Position numbers and translations under genes: made by a program. From Nitriliruptoraceae bacterium (lineage in GTDB: Bacteria; Actinomycetota; Nitriliruptoria; Nitriliruptorales; Nitriliruptoraceae), in NCBI GenBank assembly GCA_007121975.1, contig SKJO01000418.1:1-26859 (forward strand): a stretch of DNA of 26,859 nt. Direction: 5' to 3'. The notes below the pieces were generated by a model. That model saw only the letters and a program-made list of their open reading frames with translations. It was not told the DNA's origin and searched no databases. The stretch's first letter is position 1. The number at the start of each line of letters is the position of its first letter. Of this stretch, positions 14,021 through 20,912 are shown piece after piece.

Positions 14021-15184
14021 ATGCCCACCCCCCGCCTCGATCCGCCGCCTGCCTTGCCGCTGGCCGCGGTCGTCAACGCGACCGGGGTGGTGCTGCACCC
14101 CAAACTCGGCCGCGCCCCGCTGTCGGCTGCCGCCCGCCAGGCCGTGCTCGACGCATCGGGCTACACCACCCTGGAGATCGACCCGGCCACCGGACGTCAT
14201 CAGTCCCGCACGAGCGGACCCGGACGGCTGGCTGCCGAGGTCCTCGGCGCGCCGGCCGCGACCGTGGTCAACAACGGCGCCGCGGCCCTGCTGCTCACGC
14301 TGCACGCGCTGGCGACCGGCCGCGAGGTGGTGATCAGCCGGGGCGAGCTCGTGGAGATCGGCCGCAGCTACCGGCTTCCCGACCTGATCGCCACCACCCC
14401 GGCCCGCCTCGTCGAGGTTGGCACCGCCAACCACACGCGTCTGGAGGACTACCGCCACGCCACCCACGCCGGGACGGGGCTGCTGCTCACCGTGCACCGC
14501 CCGGACCGGCACCCCGGTGGCAACGAGACGACGCTGGCAGCGCTCGCCGAGCTCGCCGCCGAACTCGGGGTACCCCTCGTGCATCATCTGGGCTCGGGAC
14601 TCCCCCACCGGATGCCCGCAGCCCTGCCCGACGAGCCCTCGGTGGCCGGGTCGCTCGCGGCTGGGGCCGACCTGGTGCTGGTGTCCGGCGACAAGCTGCT
14701 CGGCGGCCCTCAGGCCGGCATCATCGCCGGCCGGGCCGATCTGGTGGCCGGCTGCGAGCGGCATGCGCTGGCCCGGGCACTGCGAATCGACAAGCTGCAG
14801 CGTGCCGCGCTGGAGGCGACGCTGTGGTCCTGGGCGCAGGCCGAACTCCCGGCCGACCTGCCGGTGGTGGCCATGCTCGACGCCGACCCCGTCACCCTGC
14901 ACCAGCGGGCGGTGTGGATGGCGGAGCAGATCGGCCGGGATGCCCGAGCGGTACGCAGCAGCGCCCGGGTGGGCGGCAGCCTGCTGTCCGCGGTGTCGCT
15001 GCCGTCGTGGGCGGTGGGGGTACCGAGCCACGACCCACCGCGTCTGGCAGCCGCGCTGCTCGCCGGCGAGCCTCCGATCCTCGCCCGCGCCGACACCGAC
15101 CAGCTGCGCCTCGACGTCCGCACGATCCCACCGAGCCGGGACGTCGAGGTCGTCGAGGTGGTCCGGGCGCTCAGTGCCGGGTGA
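14021..15184 (+). CDS. SelA-like PLP-dependent protein
   Basis: The 387-residue protein is clearly homologous to L-seryl-tRNA(Sec) selenium transferase: NATGVVLHPKLGRAPLS (19-35), VISRGELVEIG (104-114), SGDKLLGGPQAGII (222-235, PLP Lys225), ARALRIDKL (251-259) and LRLDVR (362-367). It starts almost at the NATG motif, so the N-terminal tRNA(Sec)-binding domain of about 60 residues is missing. Conserved positions differ: DLGSG is HLGSG (His189 for the Asp expected to contact the PLP ring nitrogen), TTNRTH is TANHTR (135-140), LLKVH is LLTVH, and the RG-R motif is GRHQSR. No selB, selC or selD is nearby. It is probably a SelA paralogue with another role. The ATG has GGAGG 8 bases upstream. Its end overlaps the convergent RidA gene by 14 bases. 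Confidence 0.85.
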   Translation: MPTPRLDPPPALPLAAVVNATGVVLHPKLGRAPLSAAARQAVLDASGYTTLEIDPATGRHQSRTSGPGRLAAEVLGAPAATVVNNGAAALLLTLHALATGREVVISRGELVEIGRSYRLPDLIATTPARLVEVGTANHTRLEDYRHATHAGTGLLLTVHRPDRHPGGNETTLAALAELAAELGVPLVHHLGSGLPHRMPAALPDEPSVAGSLAAGADLVLVSGDKLLGGPQAGIIAGRADLVAGCERHALARALRIDKLQRAALEATLWSWAQAELPADLPVVAMLDADPVTLHQRAVWMAEQIGRDARAVRSSARVGGSLLSAVSLPSWAVGVPSHDPPRLAAALLAGEPPILARADTDQLRLDVRTIPPSRDVEVVEVVRALSAG

Positions 15185-15632
15185 GGACCGCCTCGACCTC
15201 GACCGGGCTTCCCAGCGGCAGCGCGCTCACCCCCACCGCCGATCGGGCGTGCACCCCGTGCCCCCCCAGTACGGCCGCGAGCAGTTCACTGGCCCCGTTG
15301 GCGACCAGGTGCTGCTCGGTGAAGTCCGGGGTGCTGGCGACGAACACGGTCAGCTTGACCACACGGAGGCGCTCGAGATCCCCGATGGCGGCCGCCCCCA
15401 CGGCCAGCAGGTTGAGCGCCGCCGTCGCCGCGAGCTCGGCGCCCTCCGCGGTGGTGAGCGGGTCACCCAGCCGGCCGGTCCGCAGCAGGGCCCCATCGAC
15501 GATCGGCAACTGCCCGGCGGTGTAGACCGTGTCGCCGAGGGTGTCCCAGGGCTGGTAGGCGGCGGCCGGTGCCGGCGGCGGGGGGAGAACCAGGCCGAGC
15601 TCGGCCAGCCGCTCGGCGCAGGTCAGGCCCAC
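15171..15632 (-). CDS. RidA-family protein
   Basis: The 153-residue protein is of the YjgF/YER057c/UK114 (Rid) family, trimeric enzymes that hydrolyse reactive enamine/imine intermediates made by PLP enzymes. After a 25-residue leader come DTVYTAGQLPIVDG (34-47), the helix region LNLLAVGAAAIGDLERLRVVKLTVFVAS (73-100) and the end RSAVGVSALPLGSPVEVEAVL (130-150), where Arg130 matches the substrate-carboxylate Arg of active members. The start GTG at 15632 comes 1 base after the stop of the DUF4177-like gene, so translation is coupled. M. tuberculosis Rv3678c is the matching neighbour there. The substrate is unknown. Confidence 0.88.
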   Translation of the reverse strand: MGLTCAERLAELGLVLPPPPAPAAAYQPWDTLGDTVYTAGQLPIVDGALLRTGRLGDPLTTAEGAELAATAALNLLAVGAAAIGDLERLRVVKLTVFVASTPDFTEQHLVANGASELLAAVLGGHGVHARSAVGVSALPLGSPVEVEAVLTRH

Positions 15633-15633
15633 C

Positions 15634-15780
15634 TCAGGCCTCCGCCTTGGGACGCTTGAAGTACGCCACGCTGTCGGTTCCCACGGCCACCAGTTCCCAG
15701 CCGTCCTCACCCCACTGGTTGAGGATCTGCTGCAGTGCGTGGCTGATCAGCGGGACGGTTGCGTACTCCCAGCGGGTCAT
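15634..15780 (-). CDS. DUF4177-like small protein (48 aa)
   Basis: This 48-residue protein reads MTRWEYATVPLISHALQQIL, then WGEDGWELV (23-31) and VAYFKRPK (38-45). The pattern W-EY-TVPL ... GWELV ... KRP is that of DUF4177-type small proteins; a very similar small gene (Rv3678A) sits in the same place in M. tuberculosis. The ATG is at 15780; a minus-strand TATCCA (15818-15813) is a possible -10 box 32 bases upstream. Its stop is 1 base from the RidA start, indicating an operon. The function is unknown; constant linkage with RidA suggests a shared task. Confidence 0.85.
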   Translation of the reverse strand: MTRWEYATVPLISHALQQILNQWGEDGWELVAVGTDSVAYFKRPKAEA

Positions 15781-15889
15781 GGAGCATCCTCACGGTCGTG
15801 GTGGTGGCCGTGTGGATAGCGCAGGATCCGGCCGAGGGCAACCCGGAGCACGGTCCCGACCCCGCGCCATGCCTCACTCCGGCGCCGTC

Positions 15890-16192
15890 TCACACGGCCG
15901 TTGCGGTCACCGCCGAGGAGCGCTGCTCGAGCGCGGCCCGACGTTCGGCTTCGCCCATCCCGCCCCAGACCCCGTAGGGCTCGGCTTCGGCCAGGGCATG
16001 CTGTCGGCAGGGTTCGATGACCGGACAGTCGGCGCAGACCGCCTTGGCGGCGGCCTCCCGGGCCGTTCGCTCCTGCTTCGGTTCGAAGCGGTTGGGCCCG
16101 AAGAACAGGCCGGCACCCTCCGACCGACACCGCGCACGGTGCTCCCAGTCGCTGTCCGGGACAACGACCAGAGCCCTGAGATCGCTCCGCAA
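15890..16192 (-). CDS. whiB: WhiB-family iron-sulfur regulator (WhiB4-like by position)
   Basis: From TTG 16192 the protein has 100 residues. Four Cys (22, 53, 56, 62) in the order C-x30-C-x2-C-x5-C bind a 4Fe-4S cluster, and GVWGGM (74-79) is the family's turn motif, followed by a basic helix EAERRAALEQRSS. WhiB proteins act with the primary sigma factor and sense O2, NO or redox state. The TTG is chosen because GGGAGG lies just upstream on the minus strand, no ATG or GTG is nearer the domain, and a -10 box sits about 30 bases further up. The ATPase, PBP and phosphoesterase neighbours are those of M. tuberculosis whiB4 (Rv3681c), hence the subtype, which is inference. nfeD lies upstream on the same strand. 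Confidence 0.9.
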   Translation of the reverse strand: MRSDLRALVVVPDSDWEHRARCRSEGAGLFFGPNRFEPKQERTAREAAAKAVCADCPVIEPCRQHALAEAEPYGVWGGMGEAERRAALEQRSSAVTATAV

Positions 16193-16221
16193 GCCAACCC
16201 CCTCCCAAGGATCGCGACCGT

Positions 16222-16227
16222 ACGTTA
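16222..16227 (-). promoter_or_regulatory. -10 box of whiB
   Basis: On the minus strand this reads TAACGT, 29 bases before the TTG start. The -35 region is not conspicuous, which would fit a promoter needing an activator or an alternative sigma factor. Confidence 0.45.
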
Positions 16228-16302
16228 GGCAACGCACACCCCGCTGGCTACCCCTGGCGTGCTTGCCTTCGGCAGCCGAGCGCTTGCCCTGCGCGAGCAT
16301 CA

Positions 16303-16332
16303 GGGGGCTGGGGCCGGGGCCGGGGGGCCGGG
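16303..16332 (+). other. G-quadruplex motif between nfeD and whiB
   Basis: Runs of G5, G4, G4, G6 and G3 separated by two-base spacers (CT, CC, CC, CC) make a very strong G-quadruplex candidate on the plus strand, which is the template strand for nfeD and whiB. It lies 13 bases beyond the nfeD stop and about 75 bases upstream of the whiB -10 box, in non-coding DNA. Confidence 0.7.
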
Positions 16333-16345
16333 AGCGGAGGCCGGG

Positions 16346-17755
16346 TCAGTCGCCGCCGGTGTCAGCGGCCGCGTCGGCGCCCCGACTCGCGGCCAGGGCG
16401 TCGGGGTCGAAGGGCTCGACGAGGACCACCGCCCCGTCGACGCCGTGCACCCGCACCGGCGTCCCGACCTTGGCGCGTTTGGTGTCCCCCGTCCAGCGGG
16501 CACGCCACAGCGCACCGTCGAGGTAGATGTGCCCCTCCGGGTTGAGCACCGAACGCACGGTGCCGAACCGCCCGACGAGGTCCTCGACCGCGGTGCCCTC
16601 CGGGCCCGCCTGGGCGCGCAGCACGGTGGTCATCACCAGGACGAAGAACACCAGCGCCGTGAGCGTCGTGCCGAGCACCAGCCACCACGGCAGCGCGAGC
16701 TGCTCGGTGGCGTAGAAGCGCAGCGATCCGGTGACGAAGGCCGCGGTCGCCGCGAGGGTGATGGGACCGAAGCCGGCCACGGCGGTGTCCAGCGCATACA
16801 GCAGCAGGCCGAGCACGACCAGGGCCACCGCCCACCAGGTGACCGGCAGGACGCTCAGGCCGAAGCCCCCGATCGCGAGGGTGATGATCCCGGCGAGCCC
16901 GGCGACGCCGAAGCCGGGCTGGAACACCTCGAACAGCAGCAGCCCCAGGCCGACAACCAGCAGCAGGTAGATGAACGGCGCCGTCGTGGCGGCGTGCAGC
17001 AAGCGTCGCACCAGCCCCAGGCTGTGGAACCGCACGCCGAGCTCGTCGCTGCGCACCCGGAGCGTCACCGGCTGCCCGGCGGCGGTGACCGTGACCCCGT
17101 CGAGTTCGACCAGCAACGGTTCGAGTCCCTCGACCCGCCGGACGTCGAACCCGGCCGCCTCGAGGTCATTGACACCGACCGCCTCGGTCAGCAGGCGCTC
17201 GACGAGCTCCGGGTCGGCGCCGGCGGCGGCGAGCTGTTCGGTCACGTAGGCGCGCTCGTCGAAGCCCTGGTCGCGCACGCTGAGGTCGGCAGGCGCCAGC
17301 GGACCGATACTCGCGTCGCTGGCGATCGCCGGCACCGACGCGGCCAGCCACAGCAACCCGGCCGCACCCACGGCCTCGGCTCCGCGCCCCAACGGGCCGA
17401 CCAGGACCGCCACCGGAACCGGTGACGAGGCCACCGTGTCGAGCAGCTCGTCGAGGTCCAGGGACACCCCGCCGGGAGACGAGTACTGCAGCACCACCAG
17501 ATCGGAGCCGCGGTCGTCGGCCAGGGCGATCACGTCGCGGATCTGTGCCGCCACGGGGGGGTCGATGAAACCGCCCCGCAGCGGGAGGACCTCCACCACC
17601 ACCTCGGCGTCGCTGAGGTCGCCGAGTTCGACCCGGCCGGGATCGGCCGGCTCCCCCTCGGCGGCCGCGGCCCCGGGCAGTACGGGCAGCAGCAGCCCCG
17701 CGACGAGCAGGGCGAGAAGGACGAGACGGCCAGTGGCCGGGAGCAGAGCGCGCAT
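16346..17755 (-). CDS. nfeD: NfeD-family membrane protein, protease serine missing
   Basis: The 469-residue protein has a signal peptide (1-32), a ClpP/SppA-like extracytoplasmic domain (about 50-210; SPGG at 93-96), four or five membrane segments (about 258-380) and a C-terminal OB-fold NfeD domain (about 390-448; GRFGTVRS, GHIYLDGALWRA, VGTPVRV). Long NfeD proteins are partners of stomatin/flotillin-type SPFH proteins in membrane quality control. In active ones the motif is A-S-A-G with a nucleophilic Ser; here it is GAAG (130-133), so the Ser is Ala131 and the domain is probably catalytically dead. No SPFH gene is in the window. The ATG at 17755 is 7 bases from TACCCT on the minus strand, so the mRNA may be leaderless. 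It is divergent from bagA. Confidence 0.85.
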   Translation of the reverse strand: MRALLPATGRLVLLALLVAGLLLPVLPGAAAAEGEPADPGRVELGDLSDAEVVVEVLPLRGGFIDPPVAAQIRDVIALADDRGSDLVVLQYSSPGGVSLDLDELLDTVASSPVPVAVLVGPLGRGAEAVGAAGLLWLAASVPAIASDASIGPLAPADLSVRDQGFDERAYVTEQLAAAGADPELVERLLTEAVGVNDLEAAGFDVRRVEGLEPLLVELDGVTVTAAGQPVTLRVRSDELGVRFHSLGLVRRLLHAATTAPFIYLLLVVGLGLLLFEVFQPGFGVAGLAGIITLAIGGFGLSVLPVTWWAVALVVLGLLLYALDTAVAGFGPITLAATAAFVTGSLRFYATEQLALPWWLVLGTTLTALVFFVLVMTTVLRAQAGPEGTAVEDLVGRFGTVRSVLNPEGHIYLDGALWRARWTGDTKRAKVGTPVRVHGVDGAVVLVEPFDPDALAASRGADAAADTGGD

Positions 17756-17762
17756 GACGCGA

Positions 17763-17768
17763 AGGGTA
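17763..17768 (-). promoter_or_regulatory. -10 box of nfeD, probably leaderless
   Basis: On the minus strand TACCCT ends 7 bases before the ATG, the distance expected between a -10 box and the transcription start, so transcription would begin at or next to the start codon. No Shine-Dalgarno sequence precedes this ATG, in agreement. Confidence 0.5.
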
Positions 17769-17830
17769 CCGACGGGACCCCGCCGTCCCGAACCCGCCGC
17801 CCACACCCAACGGCCCGTCCACGCCCTGCG

Positions 17831-17861
17831 GCCCGCGCGAACCTCGCGGGCGTCCTAGGAT
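17831..17861 (+). promoter_or_regulatory. bagA promoter with operator-like inverted repeat
   Basis: TAGGAT (17856-17861) ends 8 bases before the ATG at 17870, giving a leaderless or nearly leaderless mRNA. GCCCGCG (17831-17837) and CGCGGGC (17845-17851) form a 7-bp inverted repeat across the spacer and -35 area, 4 bases from the -10 box, where a repressor or activator could bind. No Shine-Dalgarno sequence is present. Confidence 0.5.
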
Positions 17862-17869
17862 CTGTCCCC

Positions 17870-18922
17870 ATGTTGGCTGCTGCGCTCCCGGGGTTCGACG
17901 GGTTGTTCCCGTCGAACGTGCTCATCGTGACCGGCAAGGGGGGTGTGGGCAAGACCACCGTGGCCGCTTCGTTGGCCCTGGCCGGTGTCGCCTCGGGCCG
18001 CCGGACGCTGCTGGTCGAGGTCGAGGGACGGCAGGGGTTCAGCCGCAGCTTCGGCACGCAACCCTGGGACTACACCGAGCGAGAGTTCCGCCCCGGGCTG
18101 TTCGGGTGCGCGATCGACCCGGCCGATGCGGTCTACGAGTACCTCGAGCTGTTCTACGGGCTCAAGCGGGTGCAGTGGGTGATGGAGCGCTCCCACGCGC
18201 TCGACTTCGTGACCACGGCCGCGCCCGGGCTGCGCGACCTGCTGCTGGTCGGCAAGATCTACGAGATCGAAGCCCGCAAGCGCCCGGACGGACGCCGGGC
18301 CTACGACCTGATCGTGGTCGACGCGCCGCCGACCGGGCGCATCGTGCCGTTCCTGCAGGCACCGGAGGCCGTGACCGAGATCGTCCGGGTGGGCCCGATC
18401 CGGCGACAGTCGAGCCAGATCCGCGACATGCTGAGCAACCCGGGGCGGGTCCGGGCCGTGATCGTGACCCTGCTCGAGGAGATGCCGGTGCGCGAGACCA
18501 TCGAGGGCGTGCGCGCGCTGCGCGGGGCGGGCGTCGCCCTCGGACCGGTGGTCGCCAACCAGCAGCGCAACCCACGGCTGGATGCCGGGGCGGCAGCCGC
18601 GATCGCCACGCTGACCCCTGCCGCACTGCGCACCGAGGCGGACGGGCTCGGCGTGGATCTGCCGGTCGACACCGCCGAGCTCGCGCTGCGCCTGGCCACC
18701 GATCACCACGCTCGGGTCGAACTCGAGAGCGCGTTGCTCGCGCAACTCCAGGAGCAGACGTCGGTGCCGGTGCTCACCCTGCCGCAGCTGACCCGGGCGA
18801 CCTTCGACGACGATGATCTCGAGGTCCTCGCCGACGTGCTCGCCCTGCAGGTCGGGGAGCCCGGCCCCCGTGCCCGCGAGGCGCTCGGCGCGGATGCACC
18901 GATCCGGGGAGAGCGCTCGTGA
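17870..18922 (+). CDS. bagA: Get3/ArsA-like ATPase, BagA type (Rv3679-like)
   Basis: The 350-residue protein is a SIMIBI-class ATPase with deviant Walker A GKGGVGKTT (22-30, signature Lys23), LLVEVEGRQG (46-55) and switch II VVDAPPTGRIVPFLQAP. It lacks the Cys pairs that bind arsenite in ArsA, so the name arsenite ATPase would be misleading. In M. tuberculosis the pair Rv3679/Rv3680 forms a complex related to eukaryotic Get3 that protects against glycerol and nitric-oxide stress; that is family knowledge, and the substrate here is unknown. Its stop overlaps the next gene's start (GTGA). The promoter is leaderless-type and shared with divergent nfeD. It is the first gene of a likely operon with bagB and the YbjN-like gene. 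Confidence 0.9.
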   Translation: MLAAALPGFDGLFPSNVLIVTGKGGVGKTTVAASLALAGVASGRRTLLVEVEGRQGFSRSFGTQPWDYTEREFRPGLFGCAIDPADAVYEYLELFYGLKRVQWVMERSHALDFVTTAAPGLRDLLLVGKIYEIEARKRPDGRRAYDLIVVDAPPTGRIVPFLQAPEAVTEIVRVGPIRRQSSQIRDMLSNPGRVRAVIVTLLEEMPVRETIEGVRALRGAGVALGPVVANQQRNPRLDAGAAAAIATLTPAALRTEADGLGVDLPVDTAELALRLATDHHARVELESALLAQLQEQTSVPVLTLPQLTRATFDDDDLEVLADVLALQVGEPGPRAREALGADAPIRGERS

Positions 18923-20058
18923 GCCTCGAGGAGGCGCGCAGCCACCACCTCGGCGACGCGGTCGCCGACAGCCGGGTGCTGGTGACCACCGGAGCCGGCG
19001 GGGTGGGCAAGACCACCTCCGCGGCCGCTCTGGGCTACGCGGGCGCCCGCGCCGGACGCCGCACGCTGGTCCTGACCATCGACCCCGCCCGGCGCCTGGC
19101 CCAGGCCCTGGGGATCGAACACCTCGACGACGAACCGGCGCGGGTGCCGGTCACCGCCCCCGATGGCGGCGAGCTGTGGGCGATGATGCTCGACATGCAG
19201 ACCACCTTCGACCGCCTCATCGACCGCCATGCGACCTCGCCCGCCAACGCCCGGGCGATCAAGGCCAACCGCATCTACCGGACCCTGGCCTCGACCCTGT
19301 CGGGGACCCAGGAGTACATGGCCATGGAGCGGCTGCACGAGCTGCACGACACCGGCGAGTGGGACCTGCTGGTCATCGACACCCCGCCGACGCGCTCGGC
19401 CCTGGACTTCCTCGACGCCCCCAAGCGCATGACCTCCTTCCTCGAAGGACGGCTGCTGACCCTGCTGCTCAAGCCGGGCATGATCGCGGGGCGTGGCCTG
19501 GGACGCGTCGTGGGTGCCGGAGCAACGGCCTTCATGCGGGTCGCGGGCAAGGTGACCGGGATGGAGCTGCTCGAGGATCTCGCGGACTTCTTCCGGAACT
19601 TCGAGGGCATGTACGACGGCTTCAAGCAGCGCGCCGAGGAGGTCCTGGTGCTGCTGCAGGACCCGCGGTCGCGGTTCGTGGTGGTGACCACGCCCGAACC
19701 GCCACCGCTGCGTGAGGCCCGCTTCTTCCTCCAGCGCCTCGAACAGGAGGGCTTGCACGCCGCCGGGGTGGTGGTCAACCGGATCCATCCGCTGCCCCCG
19801 CCCGAACCCGGCGACGACGTGCTGCGCGCGGCCGCAGCCGCGGGCGGTGACGACGATCTCGCCCGCGGGGTCACGGGAACCCTGGCGGTGCTCGCCGACG
19901 TGCGTAACCTCGCCGAGCGGCAGCGTCGTGACGTCAACGCCGCCCTGTTCGGCGTCCGGGTGCACACCGTGGTCGAGGTGCCGCTCCTCGGTCAGGACGT
20001 CCATGATGCGGCCGGGCTCGAGTCCATCGCCACGACGCTGACCACGAGGACCGCCTGA
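18919..20058 (+). CDS. bagB: Get3/ArsA-like ATPase, BagB type (Rv3680-like)
   Basis: The 379-residue partner ATPase has a Walker A GAGGVGKTT (25-33) in which the signature Lys of this class is Ala26, TIDPARRLAQALG (about 53-66) and switch II IDTPPTRSALDFLDAP (about 153-168). A Met/Leu-rich hydrophobic segment (about 174-215: LLTLLLKPGMIAGRG, MRVAGKVTGMELLEDL) could form the client groove of a Get3-like dimer. The GTG start overlaps the bagA stop by 4 bases and the stop overlaps the next ATG (TGATG), so three genes are coupled. A heterodimer with one complete and one altered active site is the likely form, by analogy with the mycobacterial pair. Confidence 0.9.
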   Translation: MSLEEARSHHLGDAVADSRVLVTTGAGGVGKTTSAAALGYAGARAGRRTLVLTIDPARRLAQALGIEHLDDEPARVPVTAPDGGELWAMMLDMQTTFDRLIDRHATSPANARAIKANRIYRTLASTLSGTQEYMAMERLHELHDTGEWDLLVIDTPPTRSALDFLDAPKRMTSFLEGRLLTLLLKPGMIAGRGLGRVVGAGATAFMRVAGKVTGMELLEDLADFFRNFEGMYDGFKQRAEEVLVLLQDPRSRFVVVTTPEPPPLREARFFLQRLEQEGLHAAGVVVNRIHPLPPPEPGDDVLRAAAAAGGDDDLARGVTGTLAVLADVRNLAERQRRDVNAALFGVRVHTVVEVPLLGQDVHDAAGLESIATTLTTRTA

Positions 20059-20792
20059 TGCCCACCCCCGAGGATCCGCCTGCCCCCGACACGCCGCCGA
20101 CGGACGCGTCGGGCTGGCAGCGGGGGCCCGATCCCGACGCCCCGCCGTGGGCCCGGGGACGGCCGCGCGACGAACCCGAAGACACGCCGGCCACCGACGA
20201 CGACGACCGGGATGCGCACGCCGAGGACGCGGCCGGTGAGCTCACCGTGCGTCGCCCGCCGACGCCGGGTCGCCCGCCCCGGCGCACCGGGGTGTTCGTG
20301 GATGCCGACGACCTGCGCGAGCACGTCGGCTCCCTGCTGCGGGTCCTGCTCGGCGGCTACGAGGTCGATGCGTTCGGCAACTTCACCTTCGTGCACGACA
20401 GCGCCCGGGTGTTCGTCACGGTCGGAGGCAGCCCGATGGGCCCGCAGGTCGGGGTGTTCTCGGTCACCAACCTCGATGTCGACCTGACCCCGCCGCTGGC
20501 CACGTTCCTGCTCACCACCAACCACACGCTGGGCTTCGGGGCGTTCAGCTACGACCCCCCCAACCGGGCCGTGTGGCTGCGTCACACGCTGCTGGGCACG
20601 ACCCTCGACGGTCCCGAACTGCACGCGGCGGTGGTCGCGGTGTCGACCACGGCCGCGCGGTTCGACGACGCGATCCGCGACCGCTTCGGCGGGCGCACCT
20701 TCCACGAGGCCCCCGACGACGTGCAGCGTCGGGTCGAACCGCCCGAGACCCGCGACGAGCCGTCGGGTCCGGGAAGCAGCGGGTACCTGTGA
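20058..20792 (+). CDS. YbjN-like/type III chaperone-like fold protein
   Basis: The 244-residue protein starts with a Pro/Asp-rich, probably disordered part (1-72), followed by a domain (about 74-215) of the YbjN or CesT-like type: DADDLREHVGSLLRVL, GNFTFVHDSARVFVTVG, LATFLLTTNHTLGFGAFSYD, VWLRHTLLGTTLDG. Such proteins are small chaperone- or adaptor-like; the function here is unknown. The ATG overlaps the bagB stop by one base, so it is probably made with the ATPase pair and could be their adaptor or client-loading factor (inference). It ends with a short acidic tail. A separate promoter for the PBP gene follows. Confidence 0.75.
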   Translation: MPTPEDPPAPDTPPTDASGWQRGPDPDAPPWARGRPRDEPEDTPATDDDDRDAHAEDAAGELTVRRPPTPGRPPRRTGVFVDADDLREHVGSLLRVLLGGYEVDAFGNFTFVHDSARVFVTVGGSPMGPQVGVFSVTNLDVDLTPPLATFLLTTNHTLGFGAFSYDPPNRAVWLRHTLLGTTLDGPELHAAVVAVSTTAARFDDAIRDRFGGRTFHEAPDDVQRRVEPPETRDEPSGPGSSGYL

Positions 20793-20838
20793 GCCGGCAC
20801 GACCGGGGGCAGACCCCGGCTGCGGCAGCAACGCCGGG

Positions 20839-20844
20839 TACGCT
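20839..20844 (+). promoter_or_regulatory. Possible -10 box of the PBP gene
   Basis: TACGCT fits the TANNNT pattern and lies 68 bases before the GTG at 20913, in the 120-bp gap after the YbjN-like gene. The same hexamer precedes the tRNA gene at 24622. Confidence 0.4.
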
Positions 20845-20912
20845 GGTGCTGCCGGACCGGGTCGGGACCAGGACCACCCGGCAACGGTGTCGAGGCCGGC
20901 AAAGGCAGCGGT

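Noticed and set aside
13108..15525. Long plus-strand frame crossing Nudix, SelA-like and RidA genes
   Set aside because: It overlaps three genes with recognisable motifs and has no domain of its own.
17870..20058. Arsenite efflux pump ATPase (arsA)
   Set aside because: No metal-binding Cys cluster, no arsB or arsC nearby; neighbours match the mycobacterial Rv3679/Rv3680 pair.
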